This document shows, in pieces, positions 38,922-48,330 of a stretch of 64,000 nt of DNA. The translations under genes and the position numbers were made by a program. Position 1 is the first letter of the stretch. Each line of letters starts with the position of its first letter. The notes under the pieces are model-generated. The model was not told where the DNA came from. It did not search any database and worked only from the letters and a program-made list of their open reading frames with translations. The DNA lies in contig NZ_CP151633.1 in NCBI RefSeq assembly GCF_038397715.1, positions 2,108,001-2,172,000 of the forward strand, written 5' to 3'. This stretch comes from Microbacterium sp. LWO14-1.2 (GTDB lineage Bacteria; Actinomycetota; Actinomycetes; Actinomycetales; Microbacteriaceae).

Positions 38922-40211
38922 ATGAACGACACACGTCTGTACCGCACGGCCGCCGCCGTGACCGCCACCGCCCTCGCCGCCGTCGCCCTCTCGGGCTGCG
39001 GCGCCAACACCACCGGCACCGGTGGGGGCGGAGGCGCCGACACCCTGGAGGTCACCTCGTGGTGGACCTCCGGCTCCGAGGCCGAGGCGCTGCAGGTGCT
39101 CTTCGACGCCGTCGAGGATGCCGACGGCGAACTGACCGTCGAGAACGCGGCCGTCTCGGGCGGGGGCGGGGCGAACGCCAAGCAGGCGCTCGCCGCGCGT
39201 CTGCAGGCGAACGATCCGCCGGACTCGTGGCAGCTGCACCCCGACGGCGAGCTGAAGAGCTACGTCGAGGGCGGCCAGGTCGCCGACATCAGCGCCCTCT
39301 GGGAGAAGCACGGGTGGGCCGACGACCTGCCGGCCGATGTCGCCGAGGCGCAGGCCGTGGACGGCAAGTACTACACCGTGCCGGTGGGCGTGCACCGCGG
39401 CAACGTGCTGTGGACGAACCCGGCCGTGCTCGAAGAGGCGGGCGTGACGCTCGACGACACGACCACGATCGACGGCTTCCTCGACGACATGCAGAAGATC
39501 GCGGACTCGGGCACGACCGCGATCTGCCTGGGCGACAAGGACGTGTTCGCCTCCGCGCAGCTGCTGGAGTCGTTCATCATGGCGCGCACCGGCGGCGACG
39601 GCTGGAAGGAGCTGTTCACGAACGACGCGCCCTTCGACTCCGACGAGGTGCGGCAGGCGGTCGAGGACTACAAGACCGCCCTCTCGCTCGCGAACGACGA
39701 CCACTCGGCCCTCACCTGGGACGAGGCCGCGAAGAAGGTCGCCGCGGGCGACTGCGCGGTGAACCTCATGGGCGACTGGGCGTACGGCGAGCTCGTGAAC
39801 GGCGGGTTCGAGCCGGGCAGCGACTTCGGGTGGGCGTCGTTCCCCGAGTCGGCGGACATCTTCGACTACGTGGGCGACGGCTTCTCGATCCCCGCGTCGA
39901 ACGTCCCGAACGCCGAGGCCGCCGACCTGTGGCTCGAGACGCTCATGGACCCGGAGGTGCAGACCGCGTTCGCCGCCAAGAAGGGCACGATCCCGGCGCT
40001 CACCACGGCCGACACGTCGAGTCTCTCGGAGTACCAGCAGGCCACAGCCGAGACCTTCGCCTCGGCATCCGTCGTGTCGAGCCTCGCCCACGGGCAGGTC
40101 ACGACCGCCGAGTTCTCGCGGATCTTCGCGGATGCCGTCTCGGCCTTCAACGGCGACCAGAACGTCGACGCCTTCCTGGCGACGATGGTCGCGGCACAGG
40201 GCGGCCTCTAG
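38922..40211 (+). CDS. ABC importer solute-binding lipoprotein (family 1)
   Basis: 429 residues with a lipoprotein signal ending V-A-L-S-G-C. Family 1 features: L-E-V-T-S-W-W-T-S-G-S-E, W-Q-L-H-P-D-G-E-L, and Y-Y-T-V-P-V-G-V-H-R-G-N. This W-W-T-S-G pattern is common in binding proteins for oligosaccharides and for mono-sugars of the glucose/mannose type. AAGGAAG lies before the ATG. Together with the mannosidase 2.4 kb downstream, mannosides are a reasonable guess for the ligand. Two permeases follow at once. Confidence 0.92.
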   Translation: MNDTRLYRTAAAVTATALAAVALSGCGANTTGTGGGGGADTLEVTSWWTSGSEAEALQVLFDAVEDADGELTVENAAVSGGGGANAKQALAARLQANDPPDSWQLHPDGELKSYVEGGQVADISALWEKHGWADDLPADVAEAQAVDGKYYTVPVGVHRGNVLWTNPAVLEEAGVTLDDTTTIDGFLDDMQKIADSGTTAICLGDKDVFASAQLLESFIMARTGGDGWKELFTNDAPFDSDEVRQAVEDYKTALSLANDDHSALTWDEAAKKVAAGDCAVNLMGDWAYGELVNGGFEPGSDFGWASFPESADIFDYVGDGFSIPASNVPNAEAADLWLETLMDPEVQTAFAAKKGTIPALTTADTSSLSEYQQATAETFASASVVSSLAHGQVTTAEFSRIFADAVSAFNGDQNVDAFLATMVAAQGGL

Positions 40212-40215
40212 GCCG

Positions 40216-41280
40216 ATGGTCGACCTGCGCTCCGCCGCCGACACGGCCCGCTCCGGCGGCCGTGTCGGCGGTGCCGGACCCGTCGTGTCCGCACCGTCCT
40301 CTCCGCCGTCGTCGCCCGCGCGCCGCGCTCGGCGTCGCCGCCTCGGCGCCGGAACCCAGCGCAGGGCGGCCCTCGCCTTCGCGCCGACCATGCTCGTCAG
40401 CCTCGTCTTCGTCTACGTCTTCATCGGCACGACGGTCTACATCTCGCTGTCGAACTGGCGCATCGGCACCTCGCGCGACCTCACGCTGCGTGAGCCCCTC
40501 GGCAGCACCTACGCCGAGCTCGTGCTGGAGCAGCGGTTCCAGGCCGGCATCCGCAATCTCGTCGTCTTCACGGTCTGCTTCCTGCTGCTCTCGGTGCTCG
40601 GCGGCCTCATCTGGGCGCTGCTCATCCACCACGTGGTCGCCGCTCGCGGACTGTTCCGCACCGTGTTCCTGCTGCCGTACGCCCTGTCGTTCATCGTCAC
40701 AGGCGTCGCGTGGCGGTGGATCTTCGCGCCGGAGACCGGCGTCAACCAGATCCTCGAGTTCTTCGGCGTGCAGGATCCACCCGGGTGGATGACCGACACC
40801 ACCATCCTCGGCGCGCTCAACCAGCCGACCGGCGAGGACTGGCTCAAGGTGCAGCTGGGCGTCCCCGTCGCGATGCTCCCCATCATCTTCGCCGCGGGCT
40901 GGCAGCTGCTCGGCTTCGCGATGGCGATGTACCTCGCCGGTCTCGCCGCGATCCCCGAGGAGCAGCTGGAGGCGGCATCCGTCGACGGCGCGAGCGCCTG
41001 GCAGCGCATCCGGCACATCACGCTGCCCCAGCTCTGGCCCGCGACCGTCACGTGCTTCGTGCTGCTGCTGCACGTCGCGCTGAAGATCTTCGACCTCGTC
41101 GTCTCGATGTCGGGGTCGGGTCCCGGGTTCGTGACCGATGTGCCGGGCATCTACATCTACAACTACCTCGCGAGCCGCTACGACAAGGCCTCGGCCATGT
41201 CGATCGTGCTGCTCGTGCTCACGCTCTGCGTGATCGTGCCCTACCTGATCCGGGGCTACCGCAAGGAACGGAGGTCGTGA
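40216..41280 (+). CDS. ABC sugar importer permease, MalF-like
   Basis: 354 residues from ATG 40216, 4 nt after the binding-protein stop. The first 50 residues are Ser/Ala/Arg rich and cytoplasmic, longer than usual. Six transmembrane helices follow; the EAA loop reads E-A-A-S-V-D-G-A-S. A good ribosome site is absent, so translation is probably coupled to the gene upstream. Confidence 0.9.
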   Translation: MVDLRSAADTARSGGRVGGAGPVVSAPSSPPSSPARRARRRRLGAGTQRRAALAFAPTMLVSLVFVYVFIGTTVYISLSNWRIGTSRDLTLREPLGSTYAELVLEQRFQAGIRNLVVFTVCFLLLSVLGGLIWALLIHHVVAARGLFRTVFLLPYALSFIVTGVAWRWIFAPETGVNQILEFFGVQDPPGWMTDTTILGALNQPTGEDWLKVQLGVPVAMLPIIFAAGWQLLGFAMAMYLAGLAAIPEEQLEAASVDGASAWQRIRHITLPQLWPATVTCFVLLLHVALKIFDLVVSMSGSGPGFVTDVPGIYIYNYLASRYDKASAMSIVLLVLTLCVIVPYLIRGYRKERRS

Positions 41281-41281
41281 C

Positions 41282-42196
41282 ATGGCCGTCATGACGACCG
41301 ACGAGACGGCCACCCGGCTCGTCACCCTGCCCGCGCGCACGCGCCGCCGCGCCGTCGCCGACGACGGCCGGCAGCGCAGCCGTCTGCCCCGCACCGTGGG
41401 GGAGTGGGTGGTGTTCGCCCTGTGCGTCGCCGGCCTGCTGACGATGCTCGTGCCCGTGTACGTCATCATCGCGACCGCGCTGGCCGGGTCGACGGGCGCA
41501 CCGTCCTTCTTCCTCGCCTTCCCCGACCAGCCGAGCTTCGAGGCCTTCGCCGGCGCCTGGGAGAAGCTGCACGGATCGCTGCTGAACTCGCTGCAGATCA
41601 CGATCCCCGCCGCCGTGCTGTCGTGCCTCATCGGATCGTTCAACGGGTTCATCCTGTCGAAGTTCCCGTTCCGCTACTCGGGGGCGCTGTTCACGATCCT
41701 GCTGGTGGGCATGTTCATCCCCTTCCAGTCGGTCATCATCCCGCTGTTCCAGTTCCTCAGCGCCGTGCAGCTGCAGGGCACGATCGTCGGCCTCATCGTC
41801 GTGCACGTGATCTACGGGCTGCCGATCACGACGCTGATCTTCCGCAACTACTACGAGGGCATCCCGAGCGCGCTCGTCGAGGCGGCCGCGGTCGACGGCG
41901 CGGGCATCTGGCGCACCTACACGAGGGTGTTCCTGCCGCTGTCGGTGCCGGGATTCGTCGTCGCGGGAATCTTCCAGGTGACGAACATCTGGAACGACTT
42001 CCTGTTCGCCTTCATCCTGTCGTCGCCGTCGGTGTGGCCGGCGACCGTCACTCTGAACAACATGATCGGCACGACGACCGTCGATTACTCGGAGCTGATG
42101 GCCGGTGCCGTGCTCGTCGCGGCGCCGACCGTGCTGCTCTACCTCGTGCTCGGGCGGTACTTCGTTCGAGGACTGACCGCCGGCTCCGTGAAGTAG
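41282..42196 (+). CDS. ABC sugar importer permease, MalG-like
   Basis: 304 residues, GGAGG 6 nt before the ATG and 1 nt after the previous stop. Six transmembrane helices; EAA loop L-V-E-A-A-A-V-D-G-A-G. It pairs with the preceding permease. It ends the importer part of the operon; the small acidic gene behind it runs the other way. Confidence 0.92.
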   Translation: MAVMTTDETATRLVTLPARTRRRAVADDGRQRSRLPRTVGEWVVFALCVAGLLTMLVPVYVIIATALAGSTGAPSFFLAFPDQPSFEAFAGAWEKLHGSLLNSLQITIPAAVLSCLIGSFNGFILSKFPFRYSGALFTILLVGMFIPFQSVIIPLFQFLSAVQLQGTIVGLIVVHVIYGLPITTLIFRNYYEGIPSALVEAAAVDGAGIWRTYTRVFLPLSVPGFVVAGIFQVTNIWNDFLFAFILSSPSVWPATVTLNNMIGTTTVDYSELMAGAVLVAAPTVLLYLVLGRYFVRGLTAGSVK

Positions 42197-42218
42197 CCGG
42201 CGGCCGGTCCTCGGCCGG

Positions 42219-42425
42219 TCAGCCGCCCGACGGGTTCTCGACGGGCTTGCCCTCGTCGTCGGTCGTCTGCTCGTCGAGCGTCTCGCGGACGTCGTCGGAG
42301 TCGTCAGGTCCGTCGGTCTCGCCGGTGTACCTCTTGTCGCCGGAGTCGTCCGGCGCGCCGCCCGACGCCGTGTCGGCCTCCTCGCCGGAACCGGGAGTGC
42401 CCTGCGTGTTCGACGGGTCGCTCAT
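42219..42425 (-). CDS. Small acidic protein of unknown function
   Basis: 68 residues, about a third Asp/Glu, without hydrophobic segments; likely disordered (G-S-G-E-E-A-D-T-A-S-G-G). AGGAGG stands 6 nt before the ATG. A similar size and character is seen in the gene at 8663, but no sequence relation is evident. No family recognised. Confidence 0.6.
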   Translation of the reverse strand: MSDPSNTQGTPGSGEEADTASGGAPDDSGDKRYTGETDGPDDSDDVRETLDEQTTDDEGKPVENPSGG

Positions 42426-42625
42426 ATCGTCCTCCTCTGCTCGTGTTCGGTCGTGTGCGACGACCCTAGGTCGGCCCCTCCCGCACCGGTCAGGGGGTTG
42501 ACCGGCGTGGCCATCGGGTTCATGCTCTGCGCCAGCGTTGACTGGATGCTGCAGATGTGCGCCGACGCGGTCTCCTCGGCGGCGCCCGACGCTTCCCCCG
42601 AGCCGTGACCGATGAAAGGCACCCT

Positions 42626-45091
42626 GTGACCGTCACCCGACGACCCCTGCACGACGGATGGACTGCGATCGCCGCGAGGGGGACCGTTCCGCCGGCTGTC
42701 GCCGACGCCGGTGCGATCCCGGCGCAGGTGCCGGGCAGCATCCACACCGACCTGCTCGCGGCCGGTGTCATCCCCGACCCGTACCTCGACGAGAACGAGA
42801 AGACTCTGTCGTGGATCGGCCTCGCCGACTGGACCTACCGCACCACGATCGACGGGGTGGACCCGGATGCCGACGAGCGGCACGACCTCGTGTTCGACGG
42901 CATCGACACGGTCGCGTCGATCCGCCTGAACGGCGTCGAGATCGCGAGCGTGCAGAACATGCACCGCCCGCACCGCATCGACGTCACGTCGGCGCTGCGC
43001 GCGGGGGAGAACGAGCTGGAGGTGGCGTTCCGGTCGCCGATCCGCGCGGCGGATGCCGCCAGCCTCGCGCTCGGCGCCCGCCCGCACGCCAACCACCACC
43101 CGTACAACTCGCTGCGCAAGATGGCGTGCAGCTTCGGGTGGGACTGGGGCATCGACACCACGACCTCCGGCATCTGGCGCCCCGTCGCCATCGAGAGCTG
43201 GTCGGGTGCACGGCTCGGGGACGCACTGATCGCGGGCGACGTGGCGGAGGGCGTGCCGCGGGTGCGGGCCACGGCATCCGTCGTCGGGGCCCCCGATGGT
43301 CTGCGTGCGCGGCTCGTCGTCGCGGGGGCGGAGTTCGAGGCCGAGGTGCGCGACGGCGCGGTGCTGGTCGAGGGCGACGTGCCGTCGGCCGAGCTCTGGT
43401 GGCCGCGCGGCCACGGCGCGCAGCCGCTGTACGACGCGCGGCTCGAGCTGCTGCGCGACGGTGAGGCGATCGACGAGCACGAGCGGCGGGTCGGGTTCCG
43501 CTCGGTCGAGGCGCGATTGGACGAGGACGAGCAGGGCGTCGGCTTCGCCATCGTCGTGAACGACCGGGTCATCGAGATCCGCGGGGCGAACTGGATCCCT
43601 GACGACGCGTTCCCGCACCGCGTCGACCGGGCACGGTACGCCGAGCGGCTCGCGCAGGCGGAGTTCGCGGGCCTCAACCTCATCCGCGTCTGGGGCGGCG
43701 GCATCTACGAATCCGACGACTTCTACGCCGAGTGCGACGAGCGCGGCCTGCTGACCTGGCAGGACTTCCTGTTCGCGTGCGCGGCGTACTCGGAGGACGA
43801 GCCGCTGTGGACCGAGGTCGACCTCGAGGCGCGAGCGGCAGTCGTCCGCCTCGCCTCTCATCCGTCGCTCGTCATCCTCAACGGCAACAACGAGAACATC
43901 TGGGGCCGACAGGAGTGGCGCTGGGAGGGACGTCTCGACGGTCGCACCTGGGGCGCCGGGTACTACTACGAGCTGCTGCCGGCTATCGTCGGCGAGCTCG
44001 CCCCGCACGTGCCCTACACGCCCGGCAGCCCGTTCAGCCCCGACCGCGACGACCGGCAGAACGCCGCGGAGCGCGGCACCATGCACGTGTGGGACACCTG
44101 GAACCAGAAGGACTGGACGCACTACCGCGACCACCGTCCGCGATTCGTCGCGGAGTTCGGGTGGCAGGGGCCGCCCACGTGGAGCACCCTCACCAGGGCT
44201 GTCGGCGACGACCCGCTCACCCCCGAGTCGCCCGGCATGATCGTTCACCAGAAGGCGATCACGGGCAACGACAAGCTCACCGACGGCCTCGTGCCGCACC
44301 TGCCGCTGCCCAACGACATGGACGACTGGCACTGGGCGATGTCGCTCAACCAGGCGGTGGCCGTGCGCACCGCGATCGAGTGGTGGCGCTCGCTCGCCCC
44401 GTACAACACGGGTACCGTCACCTGGCAGCTCAACGACTGCTGGCCCGTGACCTCGTGGGCCGCCGTCGACGGAGACGGGCGCCGCAAGCCGCTGCTCTTC
44501 GCCCTGCGGGCGGCGAACGCTCCGCGCCTGGCCACGATCCAGCCCGGCGCCGAGGGGCTGACCCTCACCGCGACGAACGACACCGACGAGGACTGGCGCG
44601 CCGAGTTCGCGATCACCCGCCGGTCGTTCGAGGGTGCGCCGCTCGCCGAGCAGACGTGGTCGGTCGTCGTGCCGGCGCGCGGCATCGAGCGGGTCGCCCT
44701 CGCCGCCGACGTCGCTGCAGCGCAGGACGCCGCCGGTGAGATGATCCGCGCGACCGCGGCCCGCGGGAGCGCCGACGCCGACGCGACCGCCGACTGGTTC
44801 TTCGCGGAGCCGCGCGACTCGTCGCTGCCCGCCGCGTCGACCGAGGTCGCAGCGCAGCGGACGGATGACGGCTGGGCCGTCGACGTCACGGCGGGGACGC
44901 TCGTGCGCGATCTCACGCTGCTCGTCGACCGCATCGATCCTGCGGCCGAGGCGGACGAGGCGCTCGTCACGCTGCTGCCGGGCGAGACCGCCCGGTTCAC
45001 CGTGCGGGGAGCGACGGATGCCGACGCCGCGGCGTTCTCGGACCGGCTGGTGCTGAGGTCGACGAACGACCTGATCCGACGGGATTCCTGA
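42626..45091 (+). CDS. GH2 beta-mannosidase
   Basis: 821 residues from GTG 42626 with AAAGG 8 nt upstream. Domain order is that of GH2 beta-mannosidases: jelly roll (P-G-S-I-H-T-D-L near 35), C-S-F-G-W-D-W-G near 170, immunoglobulin-like domain, TIM barrel with G-A-N-W-I-P, V-W-G-G-G-I-Y and N-G-N-N-E-N (acid/base Glu near 422) and nucleophile E-F-G-W-Q-G near 511. It removes terminal beta-mannosyl groups. No signal peptide, so it works in the cytoplasm on imported manno-oligosaccharides, matching the importer upstream. Confidence 0.93.
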   Translation: MTVTRRPLHDGWTAIAARGTVPPAVADAGAIPAQVPGSIHTDLLAAGVIPDPYLDENEKTLSWIGLADWTYRTTIDGVDPDADERHDLVFDGIDTVASIRLNGVEIASVQNMHRPHRIDVTSALRAGENELEVAFRSPIRAADAASLALGARPHANHHPYNSLRKMACSFGWDWGIDTTTSGIWRPVAIESWSGARLGDALIAGDVAEGVPRVRATASVVGAPDGLRARLVVAGAEFEAEVRDGAVLVEGDVPSAELWWPRGHGAQPLYDARLELLRDGEAIDEHERRVGFRSVEARLDEDEQGVGFAIVVNDRVIEIRGANWIPDDAFPHRVDRARYAERLAQAEFAGLNLIRVWGGGIYESDDFYAECDERGLLTWQDFLFACAAYSEDEPLWTEVDLEARAAVVRLASHPSLVILNGNNENIWGRQEWRWEGRLDGRTWGAGYYYELLPAIVGELAPHVPYTPGSPFSPDRDDRQNAAERGTMHVWDTWNQKDWTHYRDHRPRFVAEFGWQGPPTWSTLTRAVGDDPLTPESPGMIVHQKAITGNDKLTDGLVPHLPLPNDMDDWHWAMSLNQAVAVRTAIEWWRSLAPYNTGTVTWQLNDCWPVTSWAAVDGDGRRKPLLFALRAANAPRLATIQPGAEGLTLTATNDTDEDWRAEFAITRRSFEGAPLAEQTWSVVVPARGIERVALAADVAAAQDAAGEMIRATAARGSADADATADWFFAEPRDSSLPAASTEVAAQRTDDGWAVDVTAGTLVRDLTLLVDRIDPAAEADEALVTLLPGETARFTVRGATDADAAAFSDRLVLRSTNDLIRRDS

Positions 45092-45100
45092 CCGTGGGGA

Positions 45101-45140
45101 GGGTCCGGTCGATGGCGGATGAGCGCTGTCGGCCGGACCC
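45101..45140 (+). terminator. Possible terminator after beta-mannosidase
   Basis: GGGTCCGG (45101-45108) and CCGGACCC (45133-45140) are perfect 8-bp complements, 9 nt after the mannosidase stop. The 24-nt loop is long, so this is less certain than other hairpins here. Confidence 0.45.
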
Positions 45141-45162
45141 GGCCCGGCGGTAGAATGGGGTC

Positions 45163-45336
45163 ATGCCTCCCCGTCCGATGCCCGCTGCGGTGCGCGCTCC
45201 GCGCCTGCTGGCATCGGCGACCCCGATGGCCGCCGGCGAGAAGGTCGTCATGCACCCGGGGACCAACGGATGGACCAGCGTCTGGGGCACGCTGTCGCAT
45301 GGAGAGATCGCGGGCTGCCCGCCGCCACGCAGCTGA
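45163..45336 (+). CDS. 57-residue leaderless ORF upstream of nhaA
   Basis: A short frame from ATG 45163 to TGA 45336. TAGAAT at 45151-45156, a perfect actinobacterial -10, ends 6 nt before the ATG, and no Shine-Dalgarno is present. The protein starts M-P-P-R-P-M-P-A-A-V-R-A-P-R and ends C-P-P-P-R-S, with W-T-S-V-W-G in between. No family recognised and it might be a translated leader for nhaA, which follows after 71 nt. It is supported by promoter position more than by sequence. Confidence 0.4.
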   Translation: MPPRPMPAAVRAPRLLASATPMAAGEKVVMHPGTNGWTSVWGTLSHGEIAGCPPPRS

Positions 45337-45407
45337 CGCACCGCCGACCCCGGTGGGTGGTGCGCTCATGCCCGTGTCGCCCGTTCCCACCGTGAGGTAG
45401 GTCATCC

Positions 45408-46658
45408 ATGTCCTCGTCGTCCATCTTCCGCGTCGCGCCCCATGAGCTGTGGCGTGGCGTGCGCTCCACCGTCCGCAGCGACGTCACCGCAGGAGTGCTG
45501 CTCCTGGCCGCGACCGTCGCCGCCCTGATCCTCGCCAACAGCCCCGCGTCGGGCTGGTACGCCGCGATCCGCGACTTCACGTTCGGCATCCCCGAGCTGC
45601 ATCTGGAGCTGTCGGTCGGCGCGTGGGCGGCCGACGGTCTGCTCGCGATCTTCTTCTTCGTCGTCGGACTCGAACTGAAGGAGGAGTTCGTCGCGGGGCG
45701 CCTCCGCGATCCGCGGGCTGCCGCGCTCCCCATCGCCGCCGCCGCGGGCGGCGTCGTCGCTCCGGCGCTGATCTTCCTGCTCTTCACCGCCGGAGACGCG
45801 GACGCCGCATCCGGCTGGGCGATCCCGACCGCGACCGACATCGCCTTCGCGGTGGCCGTGATCGCAGTGGTCGGGCGCTTCCTTCCGCCCGCGCTCCGGG
45901 TGTTCCTGCTCACTCTCGCGATCGTCGACGACCTCATCGCGATCACGATCATCGCCACCGTCTACACCGACACGATCAGCCTGCCGTGGCTCGCACTCGC
46001 ACTGCTGCCGCTCGCCGGATTCGCCGTCGCCGCGCAGCGGGGCGTGCGCGCGTGGTGGATCCTGCTGCCGCTCGCCCTCGCCACCTGGGCGCTCATCCAC
46101 GCCTCGGGCGTGCACGCCACCGTGGCCGGTGTGCTGCTCGGGTTCACGGTGCCGGTGCTGCCCACCCGTCGCGCGCGCGTGCGCATCGACCGCGGCGAGC
46201 CCGAGCCGGTCTGGGAGGGGCTGGCCCCGCACTGGGCGGACCGGTGGGGCGTCGTCGCCACGGTGTTCGCGGTCCCGGTCTTCGCGTTCTTCTCCGCCGG
46301 TGTCGCGATCGGTGGGGCGGAGGGGCTGCGCTCGGCGTTCAGCGATCCGCTGACCCTCGGGATCGTCGTGGGTCTCGTGGCGGGCAAGCCCCTCGGCATC
46401 CTCGTGACGACCTTCGTGCTGACGCGCCTTCCCGGGTTGCGGCTCGATCCGTCCCTGCGCTGGTTCGACCTCACCGGCATGTCGTTCGTCGCCGGCATCG
46501 GCTTCACGGTGTCGCTGCTCGTGGGCGAGCTGGCATACGGCAGCGCGTCGGTCGCCGACGAGCACGTGAAGATCGGCGTGCTCACGGGCTCGCTCGTCGC
46601 GGCCGTGCTCGGCGGAGCGCTGCTCGCGATCAGCGACCGGCGGGCTCGGCGATCGTGA
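45408..46658 (+). CDS. nhaA: Na+/H+ antiporter NhaA
   Basis: 416 residues, about 12 transmembrane helices. NhaA signatures: F-F-V-V-G-L-E-L-K-E-E near 80, A-T-D-I-A-F-A with the discontinuous-helix Asp near 146, and V-D-D-L-I-A-I with the tandem Asp pair near 172, which bind Na+ and H+. It extrudes sodium in exchange for protons and protects against salt and alkali. GAGGTAGG precedes the ATG. Its last 29 nt overlap the 3' end of the convergent recQ gene. Confidence 0.95.
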   Translation: MSSSSIFRVAPHELWRGVRSTVRSDVTAGVLLLAATVAALILANSPASGWYAAIRDFTFGIPELHLELSVGAWAADGLLAIFFFVVGLELKEEFVAGRLRDPRAAALPIAAAAGGVVAPALIFLLFTAGDADAASGWAIPTATDIAFAVAVIAVVGRFLPPALRVFLLTLAIVDDLIAITIIATVYTDTISLPWLALALLPLAGFAVAAQRGVRAWWILLPLALATWALIHASGVHATVAGVLLGFTVPVLPTRRARVRIDRGEPEPVWEGLAPHWADRWGVVATVFAVPVFAFFSAGVAIGGAEGLRSAFSDPLTLGIVVGLVAGKPLGILVTTFVLTRLPGLRLDPSLRWFDLTGMSFVAGIGFTVSLLVGELAYGSASVADEHVKIGVLTGSLVAAVLGGALLAISDRRARRS

Positions 46659-48282
46659 GCGCGCCGTTGTCGATCGCGGTGAACGACAGCACCTTGTAGC
46701 CCTCCGACGCGAAGTACACCGTCGCTCGATCGGCCTCCACACCCGTCACGGTGCCCGTGCCCCAGTCCCGGTGACGGACGCTCTGGTCGACGGCGACAGG
46801 GGCGTCGGCGATCGCGACCCCGTCATCGTCCGCGGCCGAGGCGTCGCGCTGCTCGCAGCGGTCGCAGTTGTCGCACCAGGCGGGGCCGTCGATCCCGAAG
46901 TACTCGAGCAGCACCCGGCGACGGCACTGCGTCGTCTCGGCGTACGCGCGCATCATCGCGAGACGGGAGTCGGCGATCCGCTCGCGTGACTCCAGCGTCT
47001 CCCGCACGGCCTTCGCCGCCTGCGCCGCCGTGACCGGGCGGACCAGGCGCACCCCGTCGGTGGTGTCGACGAGGCCCGCGTCGACCAGGTCGTTCACGAG
47101 ACGGGTGACCGTGCGCGTGGGCCTGCCGACGGCATCCGCCAGCGCGCGCAGGTGTGCGCCGGGCGTCGCGACGATCGCGGAGCGCACCGCGCGGATGTCG
47201 GCCGTGCGCACCGACCGCCTCGTGAAGAAGCGCCGCAGCCCGAGGTCTTCCGGCCGGTAGTGCAGGGCGGTGGTCGCCGGCTCTCCGTCGCGACCGGCGC
47301 GTCCGACCTCCTGGTAGTACGCGTCCAACGATTCCGTGACCGTGGCGTGCAGCACGAAGCGCACGTCTGCCCTGTCGATGCCCATCCCGAACGCGGAGGT
47401 CGCGACGACGACGTCGAGGGTGCCGTCGCGCCAGCGATCCTGCACATCGCGCCGCTCCGCGGCCTGGAGTCCCGCGTGGTAAGCGGCGACGCGGCGGTCG
47501 TCGGAGGCGATCTCGTCGGCGTAGCTCTCGGCCTCCTTCCGGGTCGCGACGTACACGATGCCCGGCGCGGTCCACGTGCGAGCCTCCTGCACGACCGCGG
47601 CCTTCTTCTCGGCGTCGCTCTCGTGCCGGTGCACGACGAGACGGATCTCCGGACGGTCGACGCCGTGCACCTGCACGTCGACGTCGGTCATCGACAGCTT
47701 CTCGATGATCTCGGCGCGGACCGGTTCGGAGGCCGTCGCGGTCATCGCGAGCACGGGCGGGTCGCCGAGTTCGCGGCGCACATCGCCGAGCCGTGCGTAG
47801 TCGGGGCGGAAGTCGTGCCCCCACGACGACACGCAGTGCGCCTCGTCGACGACGAACAGCGAGACGCCCGCCGCAGCCAGGCGTGCCACCGTCTCCTCCT
47901 TCGCCAGCTGCTCGGGGGCGAGCAGCACGTACACCGGGCCGCCCTGATCGATGAGCTCCCAGGCGCGAGCGGTGTCGGCGGCGGAGGTCGAGCCGTTGAG
48001 CGCGACGGCCGGCGGGGCGGCCGGCGCCTCGCGGATCGAGGCGAGCTGGTCGGCCTGCAGCGCCACGAGCGGCGAGATGACGAGCACGACACCGCCGCGC
48101 TGCGCGCCGGCGACCTGGTACACCGCCGACTTGCCGCCGCCGGTGGCCAGCACGAGCAGCGTGTCGCGCCCCGCGGCCGCCGAGGTGATGGCCTCGCGCT
48201 GCCCGGGCAGCAGCTCGTGCCACCCGAATCCGTCGCGGGCGATGTCGTCGACGGAAGCGGGGGACGTGCGAGAAGAGCTCAT
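46630..48282 (-). CDS. recQ: RecQ-like ATP-dependent DNA helicase
   Basis: 550 residues. Helicase motifs: Walker A A-T-G-G-G-K-S-A, D-E-A-H-C near residue 148, M-T-A-T-A, F-G-M-G-I-D-R and Q-E-V-G-R-A-G-R-D-G-E. A RecQ zinc-binding C-x2-C-x2-C pattern (W-C-D-N-C-D-R-C) follows, but no HRDC domain. It unwinds DNA 3'-5' in recombination repair. ATG at 48282 is chosen: TACCGT ends 7 nt before it, and codons between 48330 and 48282 look non-coding (many A/T third positions). An ATG at 48330 touches the preceding stop codon. Confidence 0.9.
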   Translation of the reverse strand: MSSSRTSPASVDDIARDGFGWHELLPGQREAITSAAAGRDTLLVLATGGGKSAVYQVAGAQRGGVVLVISPLVALQADQLASIREAPAAPPAVALNGSTSAADTARAWELIDQGGPVYVLLAPEQLAKEETVARLAAAGVSLFVVDEAHCVSSWGHDFRPDYARLGDVRRELGDPPVLAMTATASEPVRAEIIEKLSMTDVDVQVHGVDRPEIRLVVHRHESDAEKKAAVVQEARTWTAPGIVYVATRKEAESYADEIASDDRRVAAYHAGLQAAERRDVQDRWRDGTLDVVVATSAFGMGIDRADVRFVLHATVTESLDAYYQEVGRAGRDGEPATTALHYRPEDLGLRRFFTRRSVRTADIRAVRSAIVATPGAHLRALADAVGRPTRTVTRLVNDLVDAGLVDTTDGVRLVRPVTAAQAAKAVRETLESRERIADSRLAMMRAYAETTQCRRRVLLEYFGIDGPAWCDNCDRCEQRDASAADDDGVAIADAPVAVDQSVRHRDWGTGTVTGVEADRATVYFASEGYKVLSFTAIDNGALTIAEPAGR

Positions 48283-48330
48283 GTCAGCGACGGTATCCCC
48301 GCGATCCGGAAGGTGCGCGAGGGTTGACAT

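Noticed and set aside
42422..44332. 636-codon minus-strand open frame
   Set aside because: Shadow of the GH2 beta-mannosidase; composition is Arg/Val/Asp repeats and no family features.
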